Origin: Trichobilharzia regenti
Taxonomy: Eukaryota > Platyhelminthes > Trematoda > Strigeidida > Schistosomatidae
Direction: 5' to 3'
Length of the DNA stretch: 64,000 nt
NCBI GenBank assembly: GCA_944472135.2
Contig: OX235267.1
Location: 23,685,349 to 23,749,348, forward strand
The notes beneath the pieces are model-generated. The model did not search any database and had not been told where the DNA came from. It saw nothing but the letters and a program-made list of their open reading frames with translations. Both the position numbers and the translations under genes were made by a program. Shown one piece after another: positions 59,201 through 64,000 of this stretch (the stretch's first letter is position 1; every line of letters begins with the position of its first letter).

Positions 59201-60973
59201 ATATATAATTAGTTTCCAGTTTTTATCATGGATTGAGATCAGTTACAAGAGCATCGAAAACCAGGGAGTACATTTTATGGTTGTTTCGTCCTTGATTGTG
59301 GTTCTTCAGCAGGATGCACTTGTGACCACAGTGAGGATCCAACTCAGTACCTTCAGGTTACGTGACGAGCCTGTTGACCGTTTATTCACTGTGACGAAAT
59401 ACGGCGGCACATGATTTGTGTGAGGGTTGATGAAGCTACCCAATTGACGCCCTTCCTGGTCGAGTATCTGGATTATGATTCAAACTGGAGAACCCATCGG
59501 CTAAAAGTTGAACGCTTAAACTAACGAGCCACATCTCCGCTTTCTAAAAGATACAGACAATATTGGTGATTCAAAGAATATTTTTATTTTCCCATTGTTG
59601 CGTTACAAGGGTTTGATTGGTTTAAAGATTGGTTATGAACTGACCTCAATTCGAGAACTGTTAAAGACAAGCAGGGAATACTGGATATACGTTTCGTCTT
59701 CATTTGGGACTCCTCGTCAGCACTCACCCATGACCCTGCAAGTTATCATAGCCATGACCTGCAGATTACAGGACGCGCGGGAAACCAACAGGCCATCAAT
59801 TCAATTATTTGCCAATTCGTTGTATACCGCGCGATCACCAACCAACCAGTGCCATCGATGAATAGTTCCCCTCACACCCAGCTATTAGGCCCCGCTGGAA
59901 AGTCGTAACCTAAAAGTCCTGAATTCGATCTCTGGCGGGGTGGTCATGCATGGTTGCCTACTGATGAAGAGTCCCGAACACAGTCGATGCAGCTGTTCGG
60001 TGCTTCCTGGGTTTCAGTGATTCCCCAACTGATCAAGTCTTGAAATATTTTTGTTACTATTTATTATTTAGCTATCCTCTTATACCTTGACGTGATGCTC
60101 GGGCTTGAACACCGCAATGACCTAATCAAGCTATAATGGCTGAGAATTATGTCTCCTGAGGTCCTACCATGCCAGAAAGGTTGTTTGGATAGCGGTTAAA
60201 CAAAAAGCAGCTACCCAATCCAACATCATGATAAATACAAAATCACAAAATTTCATGCCGGACCGGCCGTGGCCCGGATTAACAACGGCCGCACTTCCTG
60301 CTGCAGTGTCACAGGGCAGGAGTGATAAATATGCTACTGAGACACACCAAACAATAAAGAACGAACAGAAACAGGCCGCGTGTGACCGGCCTCAAGCAGT
60401 TGTCCCCTGGGCTCTGCGGTCACGCGACCAACATCCACGGTGTGGGCAGCCGGGAAGTAACAATCGCCCTCACAAACCGAAATGCACCGTATACATTAAT
60501 ACCAAGCGTTGTATTTATGTTTTCGCTTTCAAAGAAAGAATCTATGTAGATTTGTATTTCCGGTAAAAAGAGAAATCTTATTAGTTTGCTCTAGTCAGCA
60601 AATAATTTTTTTTAAATATCTTTCTTATAAAATGTTCTGTGAACTGCTTATTTAGACTATTCTTCAACGCCTAGCAGAAGTAACACCTGGAGTTACATCA
60701 ATTGTAATTGCCCATCGATTGAGTACTATTGTGGATGCAGATGAAATCTTAGTATTACACAATGGTCGTGTTTCTGAACGTGGTACTCATTTCAGTCTTC
60801 TTATGCAACCACATTCCTATTACAGCCAACTGTGGGAACAACAGCTGCGAGGTGGTATTACATGCTACAGTAACACAACAGGCCAAAAACAATTTAGTGA
60901 TAACAGTAATAATAATAACAGCAGTGAATTCGATAGACAGTTACAAACAGAAAATAAGCCTTCAAGTATATAG
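39174..60973 (+). CDS. ABCB7: Mitochondrial half-ABC transporter, ABCB7/ATM1 type (nine exons, N-terminus missing)
   Basis: Joined exons 39174-39408, 41363-41631, 43633-43809, 46301-46696, 50513-50659, 55486-55662, 56973-57116, 58820-58951 and 60656-60973 give 664 residues and a stop. All introns are GT-AG and the frame is kept throughout. The protein starts at the first membrane segment ([13 protein letters not shown]). It carries the ABCB7 hallmark [21 protein letters not shown]; Walker [10 protein letters not shown] at residues 419-427; Q-loop Gln 467; signature LSGGE 523-527 (Glu in place of the usual Gln, as in ABCB7); Walker B ILIYDE 543-548; and the switch His 579. The family exports a glutathione-linked sulfur compound from mitochondria for cytosolic iron-sulfur protein assembly, as a homodimer in the inner membrane. 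The targeting sequence must lie in upstream exon(s) not found here. Confidence 0.95.
40433..41053 (+). repeat. 621-bp repeat, left arm of an inverted pair around ABCB7 exons b and c
   Basis: Reads TTACTTCGGCTATCTCCTAC...GGCTTTGGAGGC and is reverse-complementary to 44647-45268 with only scattered differences by eye. GC content is clearly higher than the surrounding intron. No ORF or terminal motif identifies the family. A diverged third copy is at about 51020-51345. Confidence 0.9.
41363..41631 (+). CDS. ABCB7: ABCB7 exon b
   Basis: Acceptor TTTATCAG, donor GTTAGT. Starts [20 protein letters not shown] and includes the coupling region [20 protein letters not shown], the most diagnostic stretch for ABCB7. 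It sits between two large inverted repeats (40433-41053 and 44647-45268). Confidence 0.95.
42009..42140 (+). mobile_element. Decayed Smalpha-like SINE fragment in ABCB7 intron
   Basis: Resembles 53060-53175: ACCTTGTAACCTGAAG..CTCCTGGGTGC, then GTTGAAGAA...TTACGAATCAGCTGTCTAGTACTC. The hammerhead core is destroyed (CTGANGA lost; GAA remains in CGAATC). Confidence 0.6.
42290..43575 (+). mobile_element. Non-LTR retrotransposon 3' fragment in ABCB7 intron
   Basis: Frame 42293-42493 encodes [18 protein letters not shown] (a degenerate YxDD RT catalytic motif) and [14 protein letters not shown]. Frame 42641-43096 encodes a C-terminal non-LTR RT region (HFIYIKKLGH-like start, [20 protein letters not shown], then a 3' end [15 protein letters not shown]). 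It ends with AATAAAGTAAATCATTATTGTTATTAT near 43570. It is a different family from both the CR1 and RTE copies in this window; I would place it loosely with L2/CR1-type elements. Confidence 0.65.
43633..43809 (+). CDS. ABCB7: ABCB7 exon c
   Basis: Acceptor CTAACATTTAG, donor GTAAGT. Encodes [20 protein letters not shown] and [20 protein letters not shown], ending INYETVK; 59 codons, phase 0 at both ends. It also lies between the two inverted repeats. Confidence 0.94.
43913..43965. repeat. TA microsatellite left of a SINE
   Basis: An uninterrupted TA run that continues on the other side of the SINE at 44192-44231. The SINE therefore inserted into a TA repeat, or its target duplication is itself TA. 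Confidence 0.85.
43966..44191 (-). mobile_element. tRNA-headed SINE with RTE-like body and tail
   Basis: On the minus strand the first 72 nt (44120-44191) form a tRNA-like head: acceptor arms GCGTCGG and CCGACGC pair perfectly, and the T arm CCGGGG/CCCCGG encloses TTTGAT. The anticodon stem does not form, so it is not a working tRNA. After a spacer the body (GCTAGCAACCCCATCCTGTAAA...GCTACAGAAACTTCA) resembles the 5' end of the RTE element at 1-3038 (GCTAGCAACCACACCCTGTAAA...GCTACAGAACCTTCA). The tail CTATGTTCCACCAGGAACGT matches the RTE 3' end. Confidence 0.75.
44647..45268 (-). repeat. 622-bp repeat, right arm of the inverted pair
   Basis: Reverse complement of 40433-41053. The arms are separated by about 3.6 kb that contains exons b and c. 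Small indels and a few substitutions separate the arms. Confidence 0.9.
45455..45689. mobile_element. Foldback/MITE-like element with long imperfect inverted ends
   Basis: 45455-45530 and about 45630-45689 are imperfect reverse complements, pairing for example CAAATGACCTTGAA with TTCAAGGTCATTC and CAGATCGCTTAGC with GCTGAGCGATCTG. No coding capacity. Flanking duplication not identified. Confidence 0.55.
46301..46696 (+). CDS. ABCB7: ABCB7 exon d
   Basis: Acceptor CTTGGTCAG, donor GTAAGT. 132 codons from [20 protein letters not shown] to LLEITPKVR. It includes the helix pair with [16 protein letters not shown] and [20 protein letters not shown]. Between ASQ and LTVGDLV there is a stretch of about 30 residues ([20 protein letters not shown] and neighbours), roughly 20 longer than I remember in vertebrate ABCB7. 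Confidence 0.95.
47339..48715 (-). mobile_element. Decayed RTE (SR2-like) fragment containing a nested insertion
   Basis: Minus-strand similarity to the 3' part of the RTE element. The left end (GTTCTCAGTGGAACTTAGGGTTTC) is its 3' terminus. Frame 48134-48478 encodes the palm region [15 protein letters not shown]. The element is interrupted at 47769-47989; when that block and one copy of an 11-bp repeat are removed, the sequence runs on collinearly with the intact element. Confidence 0.78.
47769..47989 (+). mobile_element. RTE 3' terminal fragment nested in another RTE copy
   Basis: A plus-strand copy of only the last ~170 bp of the RTE (GGAGAGTTGGTCGTCCAAGG...CTCCTCTAAGAATTAAA) plus an AAT/AAC-rich tail. 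The flanking 11-mers ATAGAAGAACT (47758-47768) and ATAGAAGGATT (47990-48000) look like a target duplication with two changes. Confidence 0.75.
48910..49940 (+). mobile_element. Penelope-like fragment flanked by ~367-bp inverted repeats
   Basis: 48910-49276 is the reverse complement of 49575-49940, with scattered differences. Between them sits the C-terminus of a Penelope-like protein. Right arm and protein are in sense order (coding, then 3' flank), while the left arm is the same flank inverted. Penelope-like elements are known for terminal repeats that can be inverted, so this fits a truncated insertion of that class. Confidence 0.72.
49344..49544 (+). pseudogene. C-terminal remnant of a Penelope-like protein
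   Basis: 66 residues: [14 protein letters not shown] block ([16 protein letters not shown]), [31 protein letters not shown] and the end VNLALPW. The same order appears at 53615-53914 and 57381-57812, where more of the GIY-YIG region survives. Confidence 0.75.
50056..50400 (-). pseudogene. Penelope-like protein fragment (RT to GIY-YIG linker)
   Basis: Contains [20 protein letters not shown], parallel to [20 protein letters not shown] in the copy at 57745-58071, then [10 protein letters not shown] where that copy has [11 protein letters not shown]. Only this linker region is left. Confidence 0.6.
50513..50659 (+). CDS. ABCB7: ABCB7 exon e (linker into the nucleotide-binding domain)
   Basis: Acceptor TTCGTGTTAG, donor GTGAGA. 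Encodes [18 protein letters not shown] and FICDGLDFK; 49 codons, phase 0. The A-loop aromatic is Tyr in FAYHSK. It has an insertion after the A-loop compared with typical family members. It was short and unmarked by a long ORF, but frame, splice sites and homology agree. Confidence 0.9.
51020..51345 (+). repeat. Diverged copy of the 621-bp repeat
   Basis: Blocks such as CGCCCTTTCACTTTTGTGATGAACACC and the following CGTGAAAGCAGTGGACAG...GCAGAGACTATG parallel 40875-41000 of the left arm in the same order. It is much more diverged than the inverted pair. Confidence 0.55.
52003..52200 (-). repeat. Repeat arm inverted relative to 55210-55400
   Basis: Its reverse complement matches 55210-55400 in order: CCGGAGATAT..., GCAACAAACAACAA, GTTGAAGGGACAGAGA, TTGTGAAAC.TTGTGACTAA, GTCATCCAGTTGT and CACTGTGTGATATTT. 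It probably comes from the non-coding flank of an element, because Penelope-like coding debris follows it. Confidence 0.65.
52278..52595 (+). pseudogene. Penelope-like protein fragment
   Basis: [20 protein letters not shown] and [18 protein letters not shown] are typical of the segment preceding the GIY-YIG nuclease in Penelope-like proteins, followed by [12 protein letters not shown]. The frame stops before the nuclease. Confidence 0.65.
52668..52860 (+). repeat. Two diverged copies of a ~70-bp repeat
   Basis: 52676-52748 and 52790-52860 share GAA.ATGTTG, a central GACAG..GCT and the end CCAGCTCAGAGAACAC. A third relative lies at about 59090-59165. Likely part of a mobile-element flank; family not identified. 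Confidence 0.5.
52895..53265 (+). mobile_element. Smalpha-like SINE, near full length, with hammerhead ribozyme
   Basis: The tRNA-derived part includes an A-box-like TGGCTTAATGG near 53055 and the B-box-like GGTTCGAAGCC at about 53099. The hammerhead domain at 53120-53168 and a 3' segment down to CAATACTTGAAAA follow. The region from 52895 also matches the other long copy (minus, 56484-56740), which supports the left boundary. Schistosome Smalpha elements are known to encode active hammerheads. Confidence 0.75.
53120..53168 (+). ncRNA. Hammerhead ribozyme (type I, very short stem III)
   Basis: Stem I GTACTG (53120-53125) pairs perfectly with CAGTAC (53163-53168). The core CTGAAGA (53126-53132) fits the CUGANGA consensus. 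Stem II is closed by GTC/GAC (53133-53135 and 53148-53150) plus CC/GG. GAAA at 53151-53154 is followed by the self-complementary ACAGCTGT (53154-53161), which is stem III without a loop. The cleavage triplet is GTC, with cutting expected after 53162. Stem III this short would probably work better as a dimer. Confidence 0.8.
53266..54482 (+). mobile_element. Penelope-like fragment with split inverted left flank
   Basis: The left segment 53273-53463 is inverted relative to two separate parts of the right side: 53353-53463 matches 53566-53678, and 53273-53360 matches 54385-54481. Between lie a C-terminal coding remnant and its 3' flank. The arrangement repeats the theme of the copy at 48910-49940. 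Confidence 0.65.
53681..53914 (+). pseudogene. C-terminal remnant of a Penelope-like protein
   Basis: Residues [49 protein letters not shown] and the end LSLPW match the remnant at 49344-49544 block by block. The upstream part of the reading frame (53615-53680) comes from the inverted flank and is not coding. Confidence 0.72.
54613..54661 (-). ncRNA. Hammerhead ribozyme in the minus-strand SINE half
   Basis: Same design as 53120-53168: stem I GTACTG/CAGTAC intact, core CTGAAGA, GAAA, stem III ACAGCTGT, GTC cleavage triplet. One stem II base differs (CCC becomes CCT). Confidence 0.75.
54766..54814 (+). ncRNA. Hammerhead ribozyme in the plus-strand SINE half
   Basis: Identical in all core and stem positions to the motif at 53120-53168: GTACTG/CAGTAC stem I, CTGAAGA, GTC/GAC stem II base, GAAA, ACAGCTGT and GTC. 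Confidence 0.78.
55210..55400 (+). repeat. Repeat arm inverted relative to 52003-52200
   Basis: Partner of 52003-52200, lying just before ABCB7 exon f. The pair brackets 3 kb of intron filled by Penelope-like and Smalpha-like insertions. Confidence 0.65.
55486..55662 (+). CDS. ABCB7: ABCB7 exon f (Walker A)
   Basis: Acceptor TTTTTTTAG, donor [26 protein letters not shown] is the P-loop; the exon ends SIAVIPQ with the Q-loop glutamine as its last residue. 59 codons, phase 0. Confidence 0.96.
56484..56740 (-). mobile_element. Smalpha-like SINE lacking its hammerhead 3' half
   Basis: On the minus strand: a 5' region matching 52895-53040, a tRNA-like part with GATCCCAGTGGCTGAATGACC and GGGGTTCG, then GCATACTGATGAAGAGT. 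The copy ends at the hammerhead's first core segment (CTGATGA), so GAAA and stem III are missing. Confidence 0.65.
56973..57116 (+). CDS. ABCB7: ABCB7 exon g
   Basis: Acceptor TATGTGTAG, donor GTGAGT. Encodes [20 protein letters not shown] and [12 protein letters not shown], the helical subdomain between the Q-loop and the signature motif; 48 codons, phase 0. Confidence 0.93.
57381..58071 (-). pseudogene. Penelope-like protein C-terminus with GIY-YIG nuclease, frameshifted
   Basis: Frame 57745-58071 carries [20 protein letters not shown] and [10 protein letters not shown], the linker after the RT. Frame 57381-57812 carries [20 protein letters not shown], the GIY-YIG core with its preceding Cys, then [37 protein letters not shown] and a C-terminal tail. 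The frames overlap around 57780, where one base was gained or lost. In this class the nuclease cuts target DNA for reverse transcription. It lies in an ABCB7 intron, antisense to the gene. Confidence 0.82.
58080..58620 (-). other. Probable upstream part of the Penelope-like insertion, no coding recognised
   Basis: Immediately 5' (minus sense) of the Penelope-like coding remnant. It is richer in GC than the intron and contains no open RT motifs. It may be a terminal repeat or captured DNA; boundary and nature uncertain. Confidence 0.35.
58820..58951 (+). CDS. ABCB7: ABCB7 exon h (signature and Walker B)
   Basis: Acceptor TATATATAG, donor [26 protein letters not shown] holds the signature; [12 protein letters not shown] holds Walker B with catalytic Glu and the D-loop. 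44 codons, phase 0. Confidence 0.95.
59205..59395 (-). mobile_element. Diverged Smalpha-like SINE
   Basis: On the minus strand, CGTCACGTAACCTGAAGGTA, then CCTGCTGAAGAA...AGGACGAAAC and TGTACTCCCTGGTTTTCGATG follow the order of 53075-53190. Stem I (CCTG against TGTAC) no longer pairs, so the hammerhead is probably dead. Confidence 0.6.
59640..59770 (-). mobile_element. Diverged Smalpha-like SINE fragment
   Basis: Minus strand: GTGCTGACGAGGAGTCCC, AAGACGAAACG and ATCCAGTATTCCC parallel the hammerhead region of 53120-53175. CTGACGA and GAAA remain, but stems I and III are damaged. Confidence 0.55.
59880..60045 (+). mobile_element. Diverged Smalpha-like SINE fragment
   Basis: TCGTAACCTAAAAGTCCTGAATTCGAT (tRNA-like part), then CTACTGATGAAGAGTCCCGAA, CAGCTGTTCGGTGCTTCCTG and ACTGATCAAGTC. 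It keeps CTGATGA but not GAAA. Confidence 0.55.
60228..60520. other. GC-rich island in the last ABCB7 intron, family unknown
   Basis: A block markedly richer in GC than its surroundings (GGACCGGCCGTGGCCCGG near 60260). It has an open frame of 112 codons on the plus strand, but no motifs and low-information composition. I take it as an inserted repeat. Confidence 0.4.
60656..60973 (+). CDS. ABCB7: ABCB7 exon i (last exon, H-loop and stop)
   Basis: Acceptor CTTATTTAG; stop TAG at 60971-60973. [20 protein letters not shown] contains the switch histidine. The last 40 or so residues are Asn/Gln/Ser-rich ([11 protein letters not shown]). The Cys-rich end I recall for the mammalian protein is absent. 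Confidence 0.95.
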   Translation, partial: TILQRLAEVTPGVTSIVIAHRLSTIVDADEILVLHNGRVSERGTHFSLLMQPHSYYSQLWEQQLRGGITCYSNTTGQKQFSDNSNNNNSSEFDRQLQTENKPSSI

Positions 60974-61161
60974 AGCATTATACTAACCATATTATATATA
61001 TAGCCTGTTTCTTTTCAATTTCTTGAATTATTTTTAATCTTTATACAGTTTCGTGTAATTACTACATAATCGTGATTATAATTATATTACGGCCAACTTT
61101 TCTACACTTGATTAGAATCTTTTTCAGGCTTACAATAACTTGTTTTTAATAACATTTATAG

Positions 61162-61167
61162 AATAAA
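61162..61167 (+). promoter_or_regulatory. Candidate ABCB7 polyadenylation signal AATAAA
   Basis: First canonical AATAAA after the stop codon, about 190 bp downstream, in AT-rich sequence. Position only. Confidence 0.5.
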
Positions 61168-64000
61168 ATATCTCGAAAGAATAGACCATAAATTCCGTAC
61201 ATTTTGGCGTCATTAAATTATATCCCTGGTGGTTTTTACACCCTCCGGTTGCAGATAGTTTTACTAGTCGGATAGATTTTTCTGGAGGCGTTTTGATCAA
61301 ACAAGGCATGAACCATGGAAGTGATGAACAACTGCCTGACCATTAATTTTGATTTTGAAATAGTTTAACAACAAGTCTGTTTTATACAGGACTGTATAAA
61401 TTTCATAAGAATTGACTTATGCATATGTAACCAAAATCTATTTCAAACGGCCTTAGTATTCTGGAATTCTATGACTGTTTGAAATAGATATATTGCACAA
61501 TCATTATACTCCATGTTGTGCAGACCAAGGGATCCAACAAAAGATAATATAAGATCAACACCATTTACAAAGTGAATTGCGATAAACACCATATCGGTCA
61601 AAGTGGGCGTCCTCTTCAAGTTCTACCGAACCCAGGAACATAAATTAGCTGCGAAAAGGTACGATATGTATTCTTTCATATCGAGGCGGATAGATAGTTG
61701 CGTACACGAACTTGATTGGGAAAATGAAGAAATTTTAAAGAGAGGAAACACCAAAGACTCCAGTTAAATTTCTAGAAGCCTAGTATTCGTAAGAATCAGT
61801 GGTTGACAAACATACTACTATAAAAAAAATTTACCAACTAATAAAAAATAAATCACATGACAAGAAAGTACAAAGTCCAAGTCAATGAAAAACGATCAAT
61901 AGTCACAAAAACGGCTGTCAAGCAATACTGTTATATTATGCTTGAAGAATCCAAATAAGTTCATTTCACATATACTACAGGTTCCTTAAGTACCCACGAT
62001 GACAGAAACCCCGAGTCGACGAGTAACAATAGACATCACGGAGCCAGTTATAGAGTCGCAGCTTCGGAGTTGGTACAGTCTGTTGACAGCTGGTTACTTT
62101 CACAAACGACGCAAACCTGTGTTGCTGCAGCAGCAAGATTCAGTGACGATGGGTTACTCATTGAAAGAGACACGGTTGTCTCGCCTTGATACTCCACGGT
62201 GATGCTTCCAAAAGCGAAGTCATTACTCTAATATAGTTGGCAGAATTCAAACTACTCCACACCACCTTAATAGTGAACGCTTCCGTGGAGCAGACTGAGA
62301 GAACAAAGAAGAACTTACCTCAAACCTTCATTCGTCAAGGAAACGAACTCACTAAACGCGATGTCCTACCTCAACCCTTGTTCGCAAACGGCTGTCGCAC
62401 TGGTGAGGATTCCCATGAATTCATCCTGTTTCTTTTTGAGCTCCGCTTGTTGCCAGAATTCTTGCGGAGGCGTACGACAAACAAAAAAGTCAACTTCGCC
62501 ACACCTACAGCTTGGGAAGATCATCAGATAGATTTTCCATGTTGTGTACAGATAAAACAACTATGACACAATAGCAACAGCCACAACCAAAGAAGACGAA
62601 GAGAGGTGTGTATTTCAACTAACCAAAGCTTGGATTAAGCGAGTACGAAGCTAATTGTTATCGTTTATAATAAGCGCAGCCAAATGGTCCTACTCTCCCT
62701 CCAGTAGGGTTACGCCAACGTTTCTTTCTGAAAGAGAAGAGAAAGAAAACTTATTTAGTGAAACTATGTTGGTTTTTATCTCATTACAGTATATTTTTGA
62801 ATTTTCATGTAATCGTGCTACTATATTTGGCCTATTAAATGAAACGCAATTCTCCTCATTAGTTTAGTAGTTCTTGACATTCATGGATTAATTTCAGCAT
62901 TATTTTCTCTTTCCGTAGTGATATCACCCTTAACACACTTGTAGTTACACGTGCGAGCTTCCTACCTAGTCGATTCGCCAGCCTATTGTTCTAACCACCA
63001 GTAACAGCAACAATGAAAACAACAACACTATGTGATACCACTAGAATTGTGACTCAGGAAGAGAAGACAGACTGTTGACAGGGAGACCTTTTACTGTCTC
63101 GTATCAACAATGAAGATAGTTGACAGTGCTTGAGTATACATATACCTCAAATGACCTTGGAGGCCACCAATTACACTGACAAGCAAAACAGCAGCCGATA
63201 GGATTTGAACGTCACAGGTGGGATGAGGGAAATACATGTAAACGTACATGTAGGAATTTGGGTCTATATATCACATATACGTAGCACAGGCTGCTTTTCA
63301 CTTTAAGACACAAGGCATTGGCACTATAAGCACAGTGTATAACATTGTTGTGAGCTTATTTTTCAAGTGGCATTTATTTTGCAGACTGATTTAATTGCGA
63401 TAATATTCTGATCTCATGAACATAATTCAGGCTCCTGCGTGATGGGAGGTTATTATCTTAGTCAGAATAAGAACAAGTTGTTCAGAAGGTAATGGAAACT
63501 ACATTCCCCAGTTAATTCGTATAAACGCTATGGCGCATCGAGGTGCACTGCAGCTTTACTTGAAGTAAGAGATGATGTATGTCTAGCTCCTCTCTTCAGT
63601 ATGAGAAAGTTAACAGTGCTCAGGGATTACTTCACAAGATTCTGTCTATTGAGTTCAGTAAACAGGAATAGGAGTTCTTCCATTTGACTGGTATCTGAGT
63701 GAAGTTATGGAATTTAAATGCCTCCATAGTGATACATTTGTCTTGGGGACTTCATAGTGAAATCAAGTGTATATGTTTTGCTGGATCTTATGTACTTCCT
63801 GCATAGATTTGATGTAAATTTAACAATCGCTGTAGGTTACAGCGAAGTAGATGTCATATGTCAGCTAGAAAAAGTGTGGGTTGTATAGAAAACGCAGTAT
63901 TCCTAGGCAGCTTGCACACATTATGCAGTGAAGAAGTCCATACAAAACCATAAATCTCAGGAGTTGAAGTATAATTTTGGTAGTCTTTCGTTGTTCTTAT
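61168..64000. other. Downstream of ABCB7; no gene recognised
   Basis: Short frames at 61999-62202 and 62237-62566 show no family motifs. A perfect 13-bp inverted repeat (ATCTATTTCAAAC at 61436-61448, partner at 61477-61489) could form a hairpin. No tRNA or mobile-element protein is visible. Confidence 0.45.

Noticed and set aside
59971..60020. Active hammerhead in the SINE at 59880-60045
   Set aside because: CTGATGA is present, but GAAA and pairing stems are lost.
62237..62566. 109-codon frame downstream of ABCB7
   Set aside because: No motif, no splice-compatible neighbours and no repeat relationship; indistinguishable from chance.

Overview
The window looks like nuclear DNA of a blood fluke (Schistosoma or a very close relative). 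It is AT-rich and intron-rich. It carries a spliced animal-type ABCB7 gene and repeat families typical of schistosomes: RTE/SR2-like and CR1/SR1-like non-LTR elements, BEL/Pao-like LTR elements, Penelope-like elements, and Smalpha-like SINEs with a hammerhead ribozyme. I cannot name the species from sequence alone.

Layout. 1-3038: a nearly intact RTE-clade retrotransposon on the minus strand, sitting at the edge of a satellite. 3039-11057: a tandem array of ~1.48 kb units. Five full-length intervals each hold one minus-strand tRNA-Lys(CTT) gene, and a sixth unit is cut short. 11245-11559: a small element with perfect 39-bp terminal inverted repeats. 12041-37739: a graveyard of nested elements. 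It holds an old BEL-like copy (12041-13849), a decayed RTE copy, a young BEL-like gag-only element on the plus strand (17250-21211), a decayed coding region of unknown origin on the minus strand (about 22.6-24.5 kb), a CR1 element split by a second young gag-only BEL-like element on the minus strand (26800-30571, 5-bp target duplication CAAAC), a solo LTR, a second CR1 copy, an inverted CR1 3' fragment, and a 5'-truncated RTE copy with a perfect 13-bp target duplication.

39174-60973: nine exons of a mitochondrial half-ABC transporter of the ABCB7/ATM1 type on the plus strand, about 664 residues. They run from the start of the transmembrane domain to the stop codon. The N-terminal exon(s), with the expected mitochondrial targeting sequence, were not found. 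All eight introns are GT-AG; intron 1 is phase 1 and the other seven are phase 0. The introns hold most of the second half of the window: a pair of 621-bp inverted repeats that brackets exons 2 and 3, a tRNA-headed SINE whose body resembles both ends of the RTE element, nested RTE fragments, Penelope-like fragments with inverted flanks, and several Smalpha-like SINEs, three of which keep a foldable hammerhead ribozyme.

61-64 kb: no recognisable gene downstream of ABCB7. Only two kinds of host gene are supported: the tRNA-Lys array and ABCB7. Everything else coding-like is mobile-element protein or debris. The most unusual items are the tRNA-Lys satellite, the gag-only LTR family with a structured, copy-variable 3' motif, the inverted Smalpha pair carrying two opposed hammerheads inside one target duplication, the tRNA/RTE composite SINE, and the inverted repeats around ABCB7 exons 2-3.
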